Shown here in pieces: positions 14,605-22,237 of a stretch of 22,248 bases of DNA (the stretch's first letter is position 1; every line of letters starts with the position of its first letter). The position numbers were made by a program, and so were the translations under genes. Source of the stretch: JAFARZ01 sp035651595 (GTDB taxonomy: Bacteria > Actinomycetota > Actinomycetes > Streptosporangiales > Streptosporangiaceae); the NCBI GenBank assembly GCA_035651595.1, contig DASRFJ010000052.1, forward strand, positions 1-22,248. The letters are read 5' to 3'. The notes beneath the pieces were generated by a model. The model was not told where the DNA came from, searched no databases, and saw only the letters and a list, made by a program, of their open reading frames with translations.

Positions 14605-14703
14605 GGGTCGCTTGCCGTGCTGGCTGCCCGCAATGCCCGGTTTGTTCCAGCGTGGCCTTGCCGTTCAGCGGTCTGCCTAGGCCCCGGGAGGCGCTCGAAA
14701 ATC

Positions 14704-14750
14704 ATTGCGGACAGTTACCCCCCCGGATCGGGGGGGTAACTGTCCGCAAT
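14704..14750. terminator. Perfect 21-bp palindrome, candidate bidirectional terminator
   Basis: The arms 14704-14724 and 14730-14750 are perfectly complementary over 21 bp with a 5-nt loop (GGATC). Each arm includes seven C or G in a row next to the loop. It lies in the gap between the convergent Lrp regulator and the bicupin gene, where a shared terminator is expected, but there is no real U-run (ends AATAAT). It may instead be a mobile palindromic repeat or a protein-binding site. Confidence 0.65.
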
Positions 14751-14838
14751 AATCTGGCCCGCTCACTCTCGCGCCCCGAATATGCCGATATGTCCGGGTT
14801 CGAGCGGCGGCCCAGGGGTCGGGCGTCGTGTCTGGCCG

Positions 14839-14886
14839 GACGGGCGGGCTGACGGGCGGGCTGACGGGCGGACGGGCGGACGGGCA
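14839..14886. repeat. Short tandem repeat of GACGGGCG units
   Basis: Two identical 12-bp units GACGGGCGGGCT (14839-14850, 14851-14862) are followed by three 8-bp units, GACGGGCG, GACGGGCG and GACGGGCA (to 14886). The array ends 14 bp before the stop codon of the minus-strand bicupin gene. It is non-coding and probably a slippage product. The rest of the 14605-14900 gap holds only the palindrome at 14704-14750. Confidence 0.85.
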
Positions 14887-14900
14887 CGCGCGGGGCTTGC

Positions 14901-15899
14901 TCAGGTGGCGACTCCGACTTCGGTGCGCAGGAGGTTCAGCTTCTCGAAGACGGGCGCGTCGGAGAACGTGAACAGGTCAAGCTGCCGGGTAGCCCGCAGC
15001 GCGAACGCCGTCCAGGCCGGCACGGCGATGATGTCACCAGGAACCACCGTACGTTCTGAATCCCCTAGTCGTACTACGCCGGCACCCTGGAAAACCTGCC
15101 AGACCGAGGAGGCCGAAGTCCGCGTCACAGCGGTACGCGCACCAGCCCGCAGCCGGTGGAACTCGGTGCGCATGGTGGTGAGCGCGTCCGCCCCGCTGGT
15201 CGGGTTGATGTACCGGATCGCAGCGTGCCCCGGCTCGACCACGCCGGCCAGACCCTCGGCCTCCAGCTCGAGCTGGGCGGTCAGCGCCGCGTCGGTCTGC
15301 GCCCACCGGTAGGCCATCAGCGGCGAGGCCGGGCAGGCGCCGGCCAGGGCCACCGGCATGAGGCCGGGTGAGCCCCACAGCCGTTCCGAATAGCTCCGCG
15401 CCGGCGTCGCCTGCGTCCGCACCTGATCCGGGCCGGCCACCAGCGGGATGTCGAGCCCGTCCAGCCAGGCCATCGCGGTGTCCGAGCCGTTATGGTGTCC
15501 GCGGAACTCCCAGCCGGGGGTCAGCAGCAGATCACCGCGGCGCAGCGTCACCGGATCCTCGTCGGCCACCGGCCACACGCCTTCACCGTGCACGATGAAC
15601 CGGAACGCGGACTGGCCCTGCCGGTGCTCCGGGGCGTCCTCACCGGGGGCCAGGTACTGGATCGCCGCCCACAGCGTCGGCGTCGTGTACGGGTCGCCGC
15701 GCAGCCCGGGGTTGCCGAGGCTGATGGCGCGACGCTCGCCCTCCCGTCCAACGGGAACGAGTTCCTCGCTGCGCGCCGCCAGCGGCAGCAGGTCCGCCCA
15801 GCGCCATACGTGGGGCACCGCTTTCGGCTCGGGATGGTGCGGCACCAGTGCGCCGCGGGTCAGCCACAGCGGGGTCATCCCGGCCGAGGTGTCAGTCAT
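14901..15899 (-). CDS. Gentisate/salicylate 1,2-dioxygenase-like bicupin, iron ligands altered
   Basis: The protein is 332 aa from ATG 15899 (GGGGAG 8 nt upstream). It follows the gentisate/salicylate dioxygenase pattern throughout: LWAAIQYLAPGEDAPEH, GEGVWPV, RRGDLLLTPGWEF, AWLDGLDIPLV, GHAAIRYINPTSGADALTTM, EFHRLRAG and FTFSDAPVFEKL. Active members open the ring of gentisate with Fe(II) held by three His of the N-terminal cupin. Here the first motif is H92-R-Q94 where the family has HRH, and the second is EFR133GHHN where cupin motif 2 expects His at the Arg position, so two of three ligands seem replaced. The C-terminal cupin lacks metal ligands, as usual in this family. It is divergent from a VOC gene. 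An active enzyme is doubtful. Confidence 0.85.
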   Translation of the reverse strand: MTDTSAGMTPLWLTRGALVPHHPEPKAVPHVWRWADLLPLAARSEELVPVGREGERRAISLGNPGLRGDPYTTPTLWAAIQYLAPGEDAPEHRQGQSAFRFIVHGEGVWPVADEDPVTLRRGDLLLTPGWEFRGHHNGSDTAMAWLDGLDIPLVAGPDQVRTQATPARSYSERLWGSPGLMPVALAGACPASPLMAYRWAQTDAALTAQLELEAEGLAGVVEPGHAAIRYINPTSGADALTTMRTEFHRLRAGARTAVTRTSASSVWQVFQGAGVVRLGDSERTVVPGDIIAVPAWTAFALRATRQLDLFTFSDAPVFEKLNLLRTEVGVAT

Positions 15900-15954
15900 G
15901 AGGTTTCTCCCCGAGGGGTAGCGTGGCGGATACGGTCCCGTTCGGGAGGTAGGC

Positions 15955-16353
15955 ATGGCCACTGTGAGTGTCCGGTATATCGTCAACGATGTCGATACCG
16001 CGATCGCGTTCTATGTCCGGCACCTGGGCTTTACCGAGATCATGCATCCCGCCCCGGCCTTCGCGATGCTGTCGCGTGGCGACCTTCGGCTGGTGCTCAG
16101 CGCGCCTGGCGGCGGGCCCGGTGGCGGTCAGGCGATGCCGGACGGCACGTTGCCGGCGCCGGGCGGCTGGAACCGCTTCTCGATCGAGGTCACCGACCTC
16201 GAGGGCACGGTCGAGAAGCTGCGCGCGGACGGCGTCAGGTTCCGCAACGACATCGTCACCGGGACCGGCGGCAAGCAGATCATCGCGGAAGACCCGTCCG
16301 GCAATCCCGTGGAGCTGTTCGAGCCGGTGCTCCCCGAGGCCAGGCTTCGCTAG
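15955..16353 (+). CDS. VOC family protein (glyoxalase-like)
   Basis: The protein is 132 aa. It starts MATVSVRYIVNDVDTAIAFY and continues RHLGFTEI, RGDLRLVLSAPGG, a Gly/Pro loop, NRFSIEVTDLEGTVEKLRADG and EDPSGNPVELFEP, a standard single-domain VOC layout with the C-terminal Glu of the metal site (VELFEP). GGGAGGTAGG lies directly before the ATG. It shares a 55-bp divergent promoter gap with the bicupin and could act on the same aromatic compound, but this is only context. Its stop overlaps that of the convergent GH9 gene by 3 bp. Confidence 0.88.
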   Translation: MATVSVRYIVNDVDTAIAFYVRHLGFTEIMHPAPAFAMLSRGDLRLVLSAPGGGPGGGQAMPDGTLPAPGGWNRFSIEVTDLEGTVEKLRADGVRFRNDIVTGTGGKQIIAEDPSGNPVELFEPVLPEARLR

Positions 16354-18614
16354 CAGCTCGTATCGGCAGTGGTCGACGGGGTCTGGCCGAAGACGAGCGT
16401 GCCGTTGAGGTAGACCGGCAGGAACGGGTCCGGCGTCGCGGCATACGTGCCGGCCGCGAGACCGGTCATGAACGGCGAGGCCGCGGAGTTCCAGTAGAAC
16501 TTGTAGTTCGGCCCGAGTGCGTCCACGAAGGCGAACTCGAAGGCTCGCGAGGGTGGCAGGCCGATGCCATCACTCCCCCAGTTCAGCGTCACGTAGTACA
16601 CGCAGCTCGTCGAGCCGCCCCATTGGGTGGGCGCGCTGATCGAGGTCGCGTGCCCGTCGATCTGCGACGCCGCGTCGTAGTACACGGGCGTGCTGACGGA
16701 GCTGATCGTCTGCCCGGCCGCGTGCAACGCGCTGATGTCGAAGTACACCCGCATCGACATGCCGGTCTGGAGGTGCGGCGGCTCGTCCGCGTAGTTGTTG
16801 ACGTTGACGGTGATCTGCGTCGACTGATTGCTGTCCTGGTTGAGGGTGGCGGTGGCGTAGTACGGGGTCGTGCACGTTTTCGTGTATTCCGCGCAGTTTC
16901 CCTGGCTGAGCGCGGGCGGGGTGAACGAGGTCATCGTCTGGGACTGGCCGTAGTACTGGTACAGCCCGGCCAGCGCACCGACGAGCGCGGCGCTGTAGTC
17001 GACCGCGACCTCGTTCAGCACGAAGTCCGTGGTCACGTCGTCCGGCTGGTCGGTTGACGACGGGCCGCCGACCAGCGCGCCCCACAGGATGTGGTTGTCG
17101 GTCAGCGGAACGCTCTGGTTGTTGGTGAGCGACCCCTGGGCGCCGCCCTCATGCGGGTGAGACGCCGCGGTCGCGCTGCCGCCGACCTCGGACCCGACGG
17201 TGGGCACGTTCGAGCCGAAGCCGACGATGTATGACCACTTCGCCGGGTTGTCGCCCATGATGTAGTTCATCTGGCCCATCGCCCAGTCCGTGAACTGGGT
17301 GCTGTCCGGGTCGGCCGGGAAGTTCTTCCGGTACGTCAGCGCCTCGAGCTGGGCGGCGGCATCGTACCGCGCGGCTCCCCAGGAGGTCAGGTACGAGAAT
17401 CCGGCCGGGGTCGTCGCGATGAAGTTCGTGTCCGATGTGTTGTCGTGCGGCACGTGCGACCAGTACTGGACCTGCCACTTGTCCACGTAATGCGCGAGCG
17501 CCTGCACCGCGGCGGGGACGCTCGAGTTGCCTTGCACCAGCGGGTCAAGCAGCGAGAACACGCCACCCCAGCGCGTGTCCCAGTTCATCACCCAGGTGTT
17601 CTGCCACTGGTCGGTGGTGTTCTGCACGATGTTGCCGATGAATCCGGTGTAGTTGCCGGCGGAGTCGGTCGAGATGATGGCGTTCAGGTAGCTGGCGTTC
17701 CCGGTCGCGATGTACAGCCAGATCGCGGCCCACGCCTGTTTGTCCACGTAGCCGCTTGAGTTGTAGAACCCGCCCGAGAAGCCGGTGCCCGGATTGGCCA
17801 CGGAGAACGTGTAGAGCGCCTCGGCCGTCTTGAGGCACTGCGCCGAATAACCGGCGTTGCTCGACTTGGTGAGCAGGGACTCCACCGTGAGCGCCGCGGC
17901 GGCGCTGGCCGTCATGTCGGCCGCCGGCGTGGCGGTCGTGGCCAGCCACGCGGGCCGCGGGAACTGGGTGGCGCTCTCCAGCTCCGAGGGTCCCCAGTAG
18001 GAATGGTCGACCGAGCCGTTCCCGACCTGGTAGGCGAACGCGACGACCTGCCCGCTGGCGTTCAGGAACGTTGAGCGCAGGAAGTAGTCGGAGAACCACT
18101 TCATCTCGTCCATCGCGTGGTTCCAGGTCCCGGTGGCCGTGTACGCCTGCGGGAACTCGTACATGCCCCAGCCGAGGACCGCCGCCGCGTACGTCTGCGG
18201 CAGGCCGAACTTGACCGTGTCGCCCGCGTCGTGGAAACCGCCGGACAGGTTCAGGCAGCCGGTGTTGTTCGGGTCGAGCACCGACTTGTTCGCCGCGATG
18301 AAGCTTGCGGACAGGTTCGTGCCGACATTGTTGGACATCGGCTGGAGCGGCACACAGGAATCGGTGGGATCGTCGTCATCGCGCCAGGACAGCGGCTGGT
18401 CGTTGTCCGTCCGAGCCGGCCCGGACTTCTGCGCGTCGTAGAAGTACAGCGATTCCTGGAGGGCGAGCGGGAGGCTGTAGTGCGGCGCGGCGGTGCTGGC
18501 GGCGGTGCTGGCCAGGGCCGCCGGCGGGGCGCTCAACGTCACGGCGACAAGCCCGCCGATCGCCGCGATAGCCAATCCGCGGGGCGTTGTGCGAGCGGCT
18601 GCGGTGAGGGGCAT
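16350..18614 (-). CDS. Secreted GH9 endoglucanase-type hydrolase with CBM3-like domain
   Basis: The protein is 754 aa from ATG 18614 (GGGAG 7 nt upstream). A signal peptide (about residues 1-36) precedes a GH9 (alpha/alpha)6 catalytic domain (about 44-556): LALQESLYFYDAQKSGPA, the catalytic GGFHDAGDTVKFGLP (DAGD at 129-132), DNPAKWSYIVGFG, and the acid Glu535 in TTDFVLNEVAVDYSA. Residues about 578-720 look like a family 3 carbohydrate-binding module (TGMSMRVYFDISALHAAG, AFEFAFVDALGPNYKFYW). Family members cleave beta-1,4-glucans such as cellulose. The GH9 signature region is unusual: after GFGSN comes a longer insertion, then HPHEGG where HPHHR is usual. It is divergent from the clan GH-A hydrolase. 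Confidence 0.9.
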   Translation of the reverse strand: MPLTAAARTTPRGLAIAAIGGLVAVTLSAPPAALASTAASTAAPHYSLPLALQESLYFYDAQKSGPARTDNDQPLSWRDDDDPTDSCVPLQPMSNNVGTNLSASFIAANKSVLDPNNTGCLNLSGGFHDAGDTVKFGLPQTYAAAVLGWGMYEFPQAYTATGTWNHAMDEMKWFSDYFLRSTFLNASGQVVAFAYQVGNGSVDHSYWGPSELESATQFPRPAWLATTATPAADMTASAAAALTVESLLTKSSNAGYSAQCLKTAEALYTFSVANPGTGFSGGFYNSSGYVDKQAWAAIWLYIATGNASYLNAIISTDSAGNYTGFIGNIVQNTTDQWQNTWVMNWDTRWGGVFSLLDPLVQGNSSVPAAVQALAHYVDKWQVQYWSHVPHDNTSDTNFIATTPAGFSYLTSWGAARYDAAAQLEALTYRKNFPADPDSTQFTDWAMGQMNYIMGDNPAKWSYIVGFGSNVPTVGSEVGGSATAASHPHEGGAQGSLTNNQSVPLTDNHILWGALVGGPSSTDQPDDVTTDFVLNEVAVDYSAALVGALAGLYQYYGQSQTMTSFTPPALSQGNCAEYTKTCTTPYYATATLNQDSNQSTQITVNVNNYADEPPHLQTGMSMRVYFDISALHAAGQTISSVSTPVYYDAASQIDGHATSISAPTQWGGSTSCVYYVTLNWGSDGIGLPPSRAFEFAFVDALGPNYKFYWNSAASPFMTGLAAGTYAATPDPFLPVYLNGTLVFGQTPSTTADTSC

Positions 18615-18945
18615 GACGGCACTCCCGGGGACACGTGGCGGCGCGGCGATCGTGCCCGAACCGTAACCGCGCCGCCAGAGGGCCGGGAAGCCCGCGGGCC
18701 TGGCGCGCCTCCCGAGCCGGGCCACCGGGGGCATCGCGACCTGCGCGCCATGGGTACCGCGCCGTTCTGGCCCGTCATGAAATTTCAGTGCGCCGGGTCG
18801 GCGTGTGTAATTTTCGGCGGGTTTCGCGCGATATTCGCACGCCGGGGGTCCCACGCCCCGACGCCTCGTTGACAGCCGTGCCGGCCGGCCCGCACGATCA
18901 CGGCGGATTCCCGCCCATCCGCAGGGTGCGGGGCAAGGAGCTGTC
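18615..18945. promoter_or_regulatory. Divergent intergenic region between two secreted hydrolases
   Basis: This 331-bp gap serves both hydrolase genes. AT-richer patches (18778-18790 and 18805-18840, including GTAATTTTCGG and GATATTCGC) are the likely promoter area. The SD of the plus gene is AAGGAG (18935-18940), six bases before its ATG; that of the GH9 gene is GGGAG. The 14-bp CebR-type box TGGGAGCGCTCCCA known from Streptomyces cellulase genes was searched by eye and not found. No convincing operator dyad was identified. Confidence 0.5.
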
Positions 18946-21015
18946 ATGCGCACATCCGTCACCATCGCGGCCGCGGTCCTGCTGACCGCCGGCATCGCCG
19001 GCGCCACCGTTGGCCGGCCGGCCACGGCAGCCGCCGCGAGCAGCACCGTCAACGTGACGGTCAACGCCGGCGAAGGGCTTGGCACGATTCCCGGCACCGC
19101 CTACGGGCTGAACTCGGCGGTGTGGGACAGCCAGATGAACGTGCCGCAGGTCCAGGGCCTGCTTCAGCAGGCCGGCGTCCGGATGCTGCGATACCCGGGC
19201 GGTTCCTACGGCGACATCTACAACTGGCAGGACAACACCGCGCCGGGCGGCTTCGTCGCGCCGGGCACGGACTTCGATTCGTTCATGGGCACCGTGCAGA
19301 AGATCGGCGCGCAGCCGATCCTGATCGCCAACTACGGATCGGGCACGCCGCAGGAGGCGGCGGGCTGGGTCCAGTACGCCAACGTCACCAAGGGTTACGG
19401 CGTCAAGTACTGGGAGATCGGCAACGAGATTTACGGCAACGGCTACTACGGTGCGGACTGGGAGACCGACAACCACGCGAGCAAGAGCCCGGCGACGTAC
19501 GCCCAGAACGTGCTGCAATATGCCAGCGCCATGAAGGCCGTCGATCCCACCATCAAGATCGGCGCCGTGCTGACGCTGCCGGGAAACTGGCCGGACGGCG
19601 TGGTCGGGTCCACCGACAGCGGCGACTGGAACAAGCTCGTCCTGTCCACGGCCGGATCGGCGATCGACTTCGTGATCGTGCACTGGTACCCGAGCGGCGG
19701 GATCGGCTCCGCTGTGCTGAATCAGCCCGAACAGGTGGCCGGCGAACTCGCTCAGCTACGGCAGGAGATCAACCAGTACGCCGGGCCGCACGGAGCGAGC
19801 ATCCAGGTCGCGCTGACCGAGACCGACTCGAACAACGACATGGACACCCAGCCGGCCGCCCTGTACGCGGCGGACGGCTACATGACCGCGCTGGAGAACG
19901 GCGTGTTCACGGTGGACTGGTGGGACACGCACAACGGCGCGACCGCGATCAGCACCGCACCCGACGGCGCGACCGACTTCGGGGACGAAGGCCTGCTGTC
20001 CAGCGCGTCCTGTCTGAACAACACCTGCGAACCGGCGCTGAACACCCCGTTCCCGCCGTACTACGCGCTCTCGATGCTGAGCAAGCTCGGGCTCCCCGGC
20101 GACACGATGGTGCGCGCGGGCAGCGACCAGCAGAACGTGGCGGCACACGCGGTCCGGCAGGCGAACGGGGACCTGAGCGTGCTGCTGGTGAACAAGGACC
20201 CGGCCAACTCCTACCAGGTCAGCCTCCACTACGCGGGCTACACCCCGGCCGCGGCCGCCCCGACCGTCTACACCTACGGCGACGAGGCCAGTTCGATCAC
20301 GTCCGCGGCGCAGGGAACCAGCGCGAGCCAGACGCTGCCGCCGTACTCGATCGAGACGATCGTGCTGACGCCGCAGGCGGGCAGCCAGTCCGCGCTCACC
20401 GCGCCCGGTTCTGTTTCGGTATCGAACGTGACGGACACCCAGGCCACCGTGTCGTGGACGCCATCTGGTGGCGGGCAGGCAGACAAGTACGCCGTGTACC
20501 GGCAGTTCGGCACCACCAGCGAACTGCTCGGCACCTCGACCTCCGGCTCGTTCACCGTGAACAACCTGACGCCGGGCACCAGCTACACGTTCAACGTGCT
20601 CGCCATCGACCAGCGGGGCTTCCTGTCACCGCCGTCCCTGCCGGTGACCTTCACCACCGGGACTCCGTCCGCCAGCACCTGCTCGGTCACCTACGACGTG
20701 ACACAGGGCTGGAGCAGCGGGTTCGTGACGAACCTGTCCATCACCAACACTGGGCCTAACGCGATCAACGGCTGGACGCTGGCGTTCTCGTTCCCGGCCA
20801 GCACCGAGTCGGTCAGCTCGAACAACTGGAACGCCAACTGGAGCGAATCCGGCGCGAACGTGACGGCGACCAACGTCAGCTGGGATGGCACCCTGGCGCC
20901 GGACTCAGGCAACTCCGTCTCCATCGGGTTCGTCGCGAACCAGAGCGGCGCGTATCCGTCGCCCGCGGCGATCACCCTCAACGGCACGGTGTGCACCACG
21001 ACGTATTCGTCCTGA
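18946..21015 (+). CDS. Secreted clan GH-A glycosidase (arabinofuranosidase-like) with FnIII and CBM2
   Basis: The protein is 689 aa. A signal peptide (about 1-31) leads into a TIM-barrel catalytic domain: GTAYGLNSAVWD, MLRYPGGSYGD, then YWEIGNEIYGN with the likely acid/base Glu161, HWYPSGG, and ALTETDS with the likely nucleophile Glu292. This matches GH51-type alpha-L-arabinofuranosidases and relatives (clan GH-A); the exact family is uncertain. A beta-sandwich follows to about 475, then an FnIII domain (about 485-572), a short Thr/Ser linker and a CBM2 cellulose-binding module (579-689; CSVTYDVTQGWSSGFVTNL, GWTLAFSFP, SNNWNANW, terminal Cys pair). The enzyme probably trims hemicellulose while bound to cellulose. 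AAGGAG precedes the ATG by 6 nt. Confidence 0.88.
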   Translation: MRTSVTIAAAVLLTAGIAGATVGRPATAAAASSTVNVTVNAGEGLGTIPGTAYGLNSAVWDSQMNVPQVQGLLQQAGVRMLRYPGGSYGDIYNWQDNTAPGGFVAPGTDFDSFMGTVQKIGAQPILIANYGSGTPQEAAGWVQYANVTKGYGVKYWEIGNEIYGNGYYGADWETDNHASKSPATYAQNVLQYASAMKAVDPTIKIGAVLTLPGNWPDGVVGSTDSGDWNKLVLSTAGSAIDFVIVHWYPSGGIGSAVLNQPEQVAGELAQLRQEINQYAGPHGASIQVALTETDSNNDMDTQPAALYAADGYMTALENGVFTVDWWDTHNGATAISTAPDGATDFGDEGLLSSASCLNNTCEPALNTPFPPYYALSMLSKLGLPGDTMVRAGSDQQNVAAHAVRQANGDLSVLLVNKDPANSYQVSLHYAGYTPAAAAPTVYTYGDEASSITSAAQGTSASQTLPPYSIETIVLTPQAGSQSALTAPGSVSVSNVTDTQATVSWTPSGGGQADKYAVYRQFGTTSELLGTSTSGSFTVNNLTPGTSYTFNVLAIDQRGFLSPPSLPVTFTTGTPSASTCSVTYDVTQGWSSGFVTNLSITNTGPNAINGWTLAFSFPASTESVSSNNWNANWSESGANVTATNVSWDGTLAPDSGNSVSIGFVANQSGAYPSPAAITLNGTVCTTTYSS

Positions 21016-21046
21016 GTGGAGGTCGCGCGCTCCCGGGTAGATTCGG

Positions 21047-21229
21047 GTGATGAAGAAGATTCTCGAGCTGGTGGTCTGCATCATCCATCCCCTCGCCGTC
21101 GTGCTGATGTGGATCGACCTGGCGTCCCGCCGTGACATCGGGGGCGGCGCGAAGCTGGCGTGGGCTTTGTTCGGCCTTATCCCGCTGGTGCCATTCCTGT
21201 ACGTACTCACTGGTGGCGATCTATGGTAG
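21047..21229 (+). CDS. Small two-TM membrane protein (PLDc_N-like)
   Basis: The protein is 60 aa from GTG 21047, or 59 aa from ATG 21050. It has two hydrophobic segments (about residues 6-24 and 37-56) separated by ASRRDIGGGAK. The second segment, LAWALFGLIPLVPFLYVLTG, follows the pattern of the PLDc_N family of small actinobacterial membrane proteins (also fused to cardiolipin synthases). No good SD lies at normal distance (GGAGG at 21018-21022 is too far), so expression level or start is uncertain. It is 31 bp downstream of the glycosidase stop and ends at a strong terminator shared with the next convergent gene. Confidence 0.65.
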   Translation: MMKKILELVVCIIHPLAVVLMWIDLASRRDIGGGAKLAWALFGLIPLVPFLYVLTGGDLW

Positions 21230-21240
21230 GGAGCCCGTGA

Positions 21241-21282
21241 AACCACCGTTCGTTCTGGAGATTATCCGAACGAACGGTGGTT
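21241..21282. terminator. Bidirectional terminator, 15-bp perfect stem
   Basis: AACCACCGTTCGTTC (21241-21255) and its exact complement at 21268-21282 form a 15-bp stem; after one bulged T, GGA/TCC adds three more pairs around GATTA. It sits between the convergent two-TM protein and the small secreted protein genes. Arms start with AA and end with TT, so short U tracts can form in both directions. Confidence 0.8.
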
Positions 21283-21298
21283 CATCCCCAACGGCTAC

Positions 21299-21757
21299 CT
21301 AACCCACCGAGACGCACGGGAACCCTTTGTCGTAGTAGTTGCCCAAGCCATCGCGATACCACCAGATCGCGCAGTAGTTGCCGGCAGCGTGCGCGAAGGT
21401 GCCAGCGAAATTCTGATACGTACCGTCTGGCGTGTTGTAATGCTGCAGCGGCGTGAGTATCTGCCAGTGACCGTAGGAGTAAAGGATGTTTCCAGGCGCA
21501 ATAACCGACGCCTGGACGAAGACTTGGCCGTTCCCTAGGTTCTCCGCGATCATACTGACCCAGCCGTTCTGTCCGCTGCCGTCCTGCGGGACCACGGCGG
21601 TCTCGCCGGAACCGCCCGCGGCGCGCGCCGTCGCCGCGCGCGCCGTCGCCGCGTGTGCTGGGGCCGAACTGGCGAAAGTCACGGCCGAAGCCGTCAGCAT
21701 GATAAACGCGAGTACGAGCTTCTTTGTCATGGTCCCGCGGGTCAGCGACCTGATCAT
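21299..21757 (-). CDS. Small secreted protein of unknown function
   Basis: The protein is 152 aa from ATG 21757, with GGAGG 8 nt upstream. A signal peptide (basic MIRSLTRGTMTKK, hydrophobic LVLAFIMLTASAVTF, cleavage after APAHA at about 36) is followed by a short ATARA-ATARA repeat and a compact mature domain of about 105 residues rich in Gly, Asn, Gln, Trp and Tyr. Two Cys residues (in NYCAIWWYRDG and FPCVSVG) could form a disulfide near the C-terminus. The composition suggests a small beta-rich extracellular protein. I recognise no family. It is monocistronic, ending at the shared terminator. Confidence 0.78.
   Translation of the reverse strand: MIRSLTRGTMTKKLVLAFIMLTASAVTFASSAPAHAATARAATARAAGGSGETAVVPQDGSGQNGWVSMIAENLGNGQVFVQASVIAPGNILYSYGHWQILTPLQHYNTPDGTYQNFAGTFAHAAGNYCAIWWYRDGLGNYYDKGFPCVSVG
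21623..21652 (-). repeat. 15-bp tandem duplication inside secreted-protein gene
   Basis: The 15-mer GCGCGCCGTCGCCGC (plus strand) occurs twice back to back at 21623-21637 and 21638-21652. It encodes the repeated Ala-Thr-Ala-Arg-Ala just after the predicted signal-peptide cleavage site. It is an in-frame duplication in a linker. Confidence 0.85.
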
Positions 21758-22039
21758 TCCTGTTACCTCCGAGAATCTTGCCCTCTTACCGGTATTCGGG
21801 TATCTCCAGTCAATAGGACAAGGTTTCCATTGCCCTTTCTCGCTGCTGTCGCCACGACCTGATGAGTGAAAGGCGACTGAAGGCGACGCCGCGACCCGGC
21901 AGGCTGCCTGCCCTGCTGGGCGAATAGCGCGCGTGGCCGTGCCGACCGCGGCCCGGCGCGGGGCCTGGCGGCGCGCTGTCTGTGGCTGGAGTGCAGTGTG
22001 CGGCTGCCGGGATAGGAGCGCACCGGCGTTCCCGTGAAC

Positions 22040-22121
22040 AACGTGGAAGATTAGCCCTTTGTGGTGGATCGACCCTCGTGAACAGGGGTCCCGTTACCAC
22101 GAAGGGCAAATCCGCCACGTT
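22040..22121. repeat. 26-bp imperfect inverted repeat, candidate structured RNA
   Basis: The arms 22040-22065 and 22096-22121 are complementary at 22 of 26 positions: outer AACGTGG/CCACGTT, middle GCCCTT/AAGGGC, inner GTGGT/ACCAC. The 30-nt interior contains a smaller GACCC/GGGTC hairpin. On RNA this gives a long rod with internal loops. It is 51 bp upstream of ATG 22172 and 125 bp upstream of the SD-preceded ATG at 22246, so it could be a leader element, a terminator remnant or a repeat. Confidence 0.6.
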
Positions 22122-22237
22122 AACTGACGCCCATCGCGGGACTGACGCCAGGGTACGCTTCGACCGTCATCATGGAGCGCCGACCTTGGCTGATGCCGGC
22201 GTTCCTGCGCACCGTCCGTCTGCCCTCTCAACACCTC

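Noticed and set aside
14839..14886. CRISPR array
   Set aside because: Units are 8-12 bp with no spacers; a simple tandem repeat.
18615..19097. N-terminal extension of the GH9 frame to 19097
   Set aside because: It runs antisense through the start of the clan GH-A gene; the signal peptide at 18614 fixes the start.
21810..22118. 102-aa minus-strand open frame
   Set aside because: No SD, Arg/Pro-rich composition and overlap with the structured inverted repeat argue against a gene.
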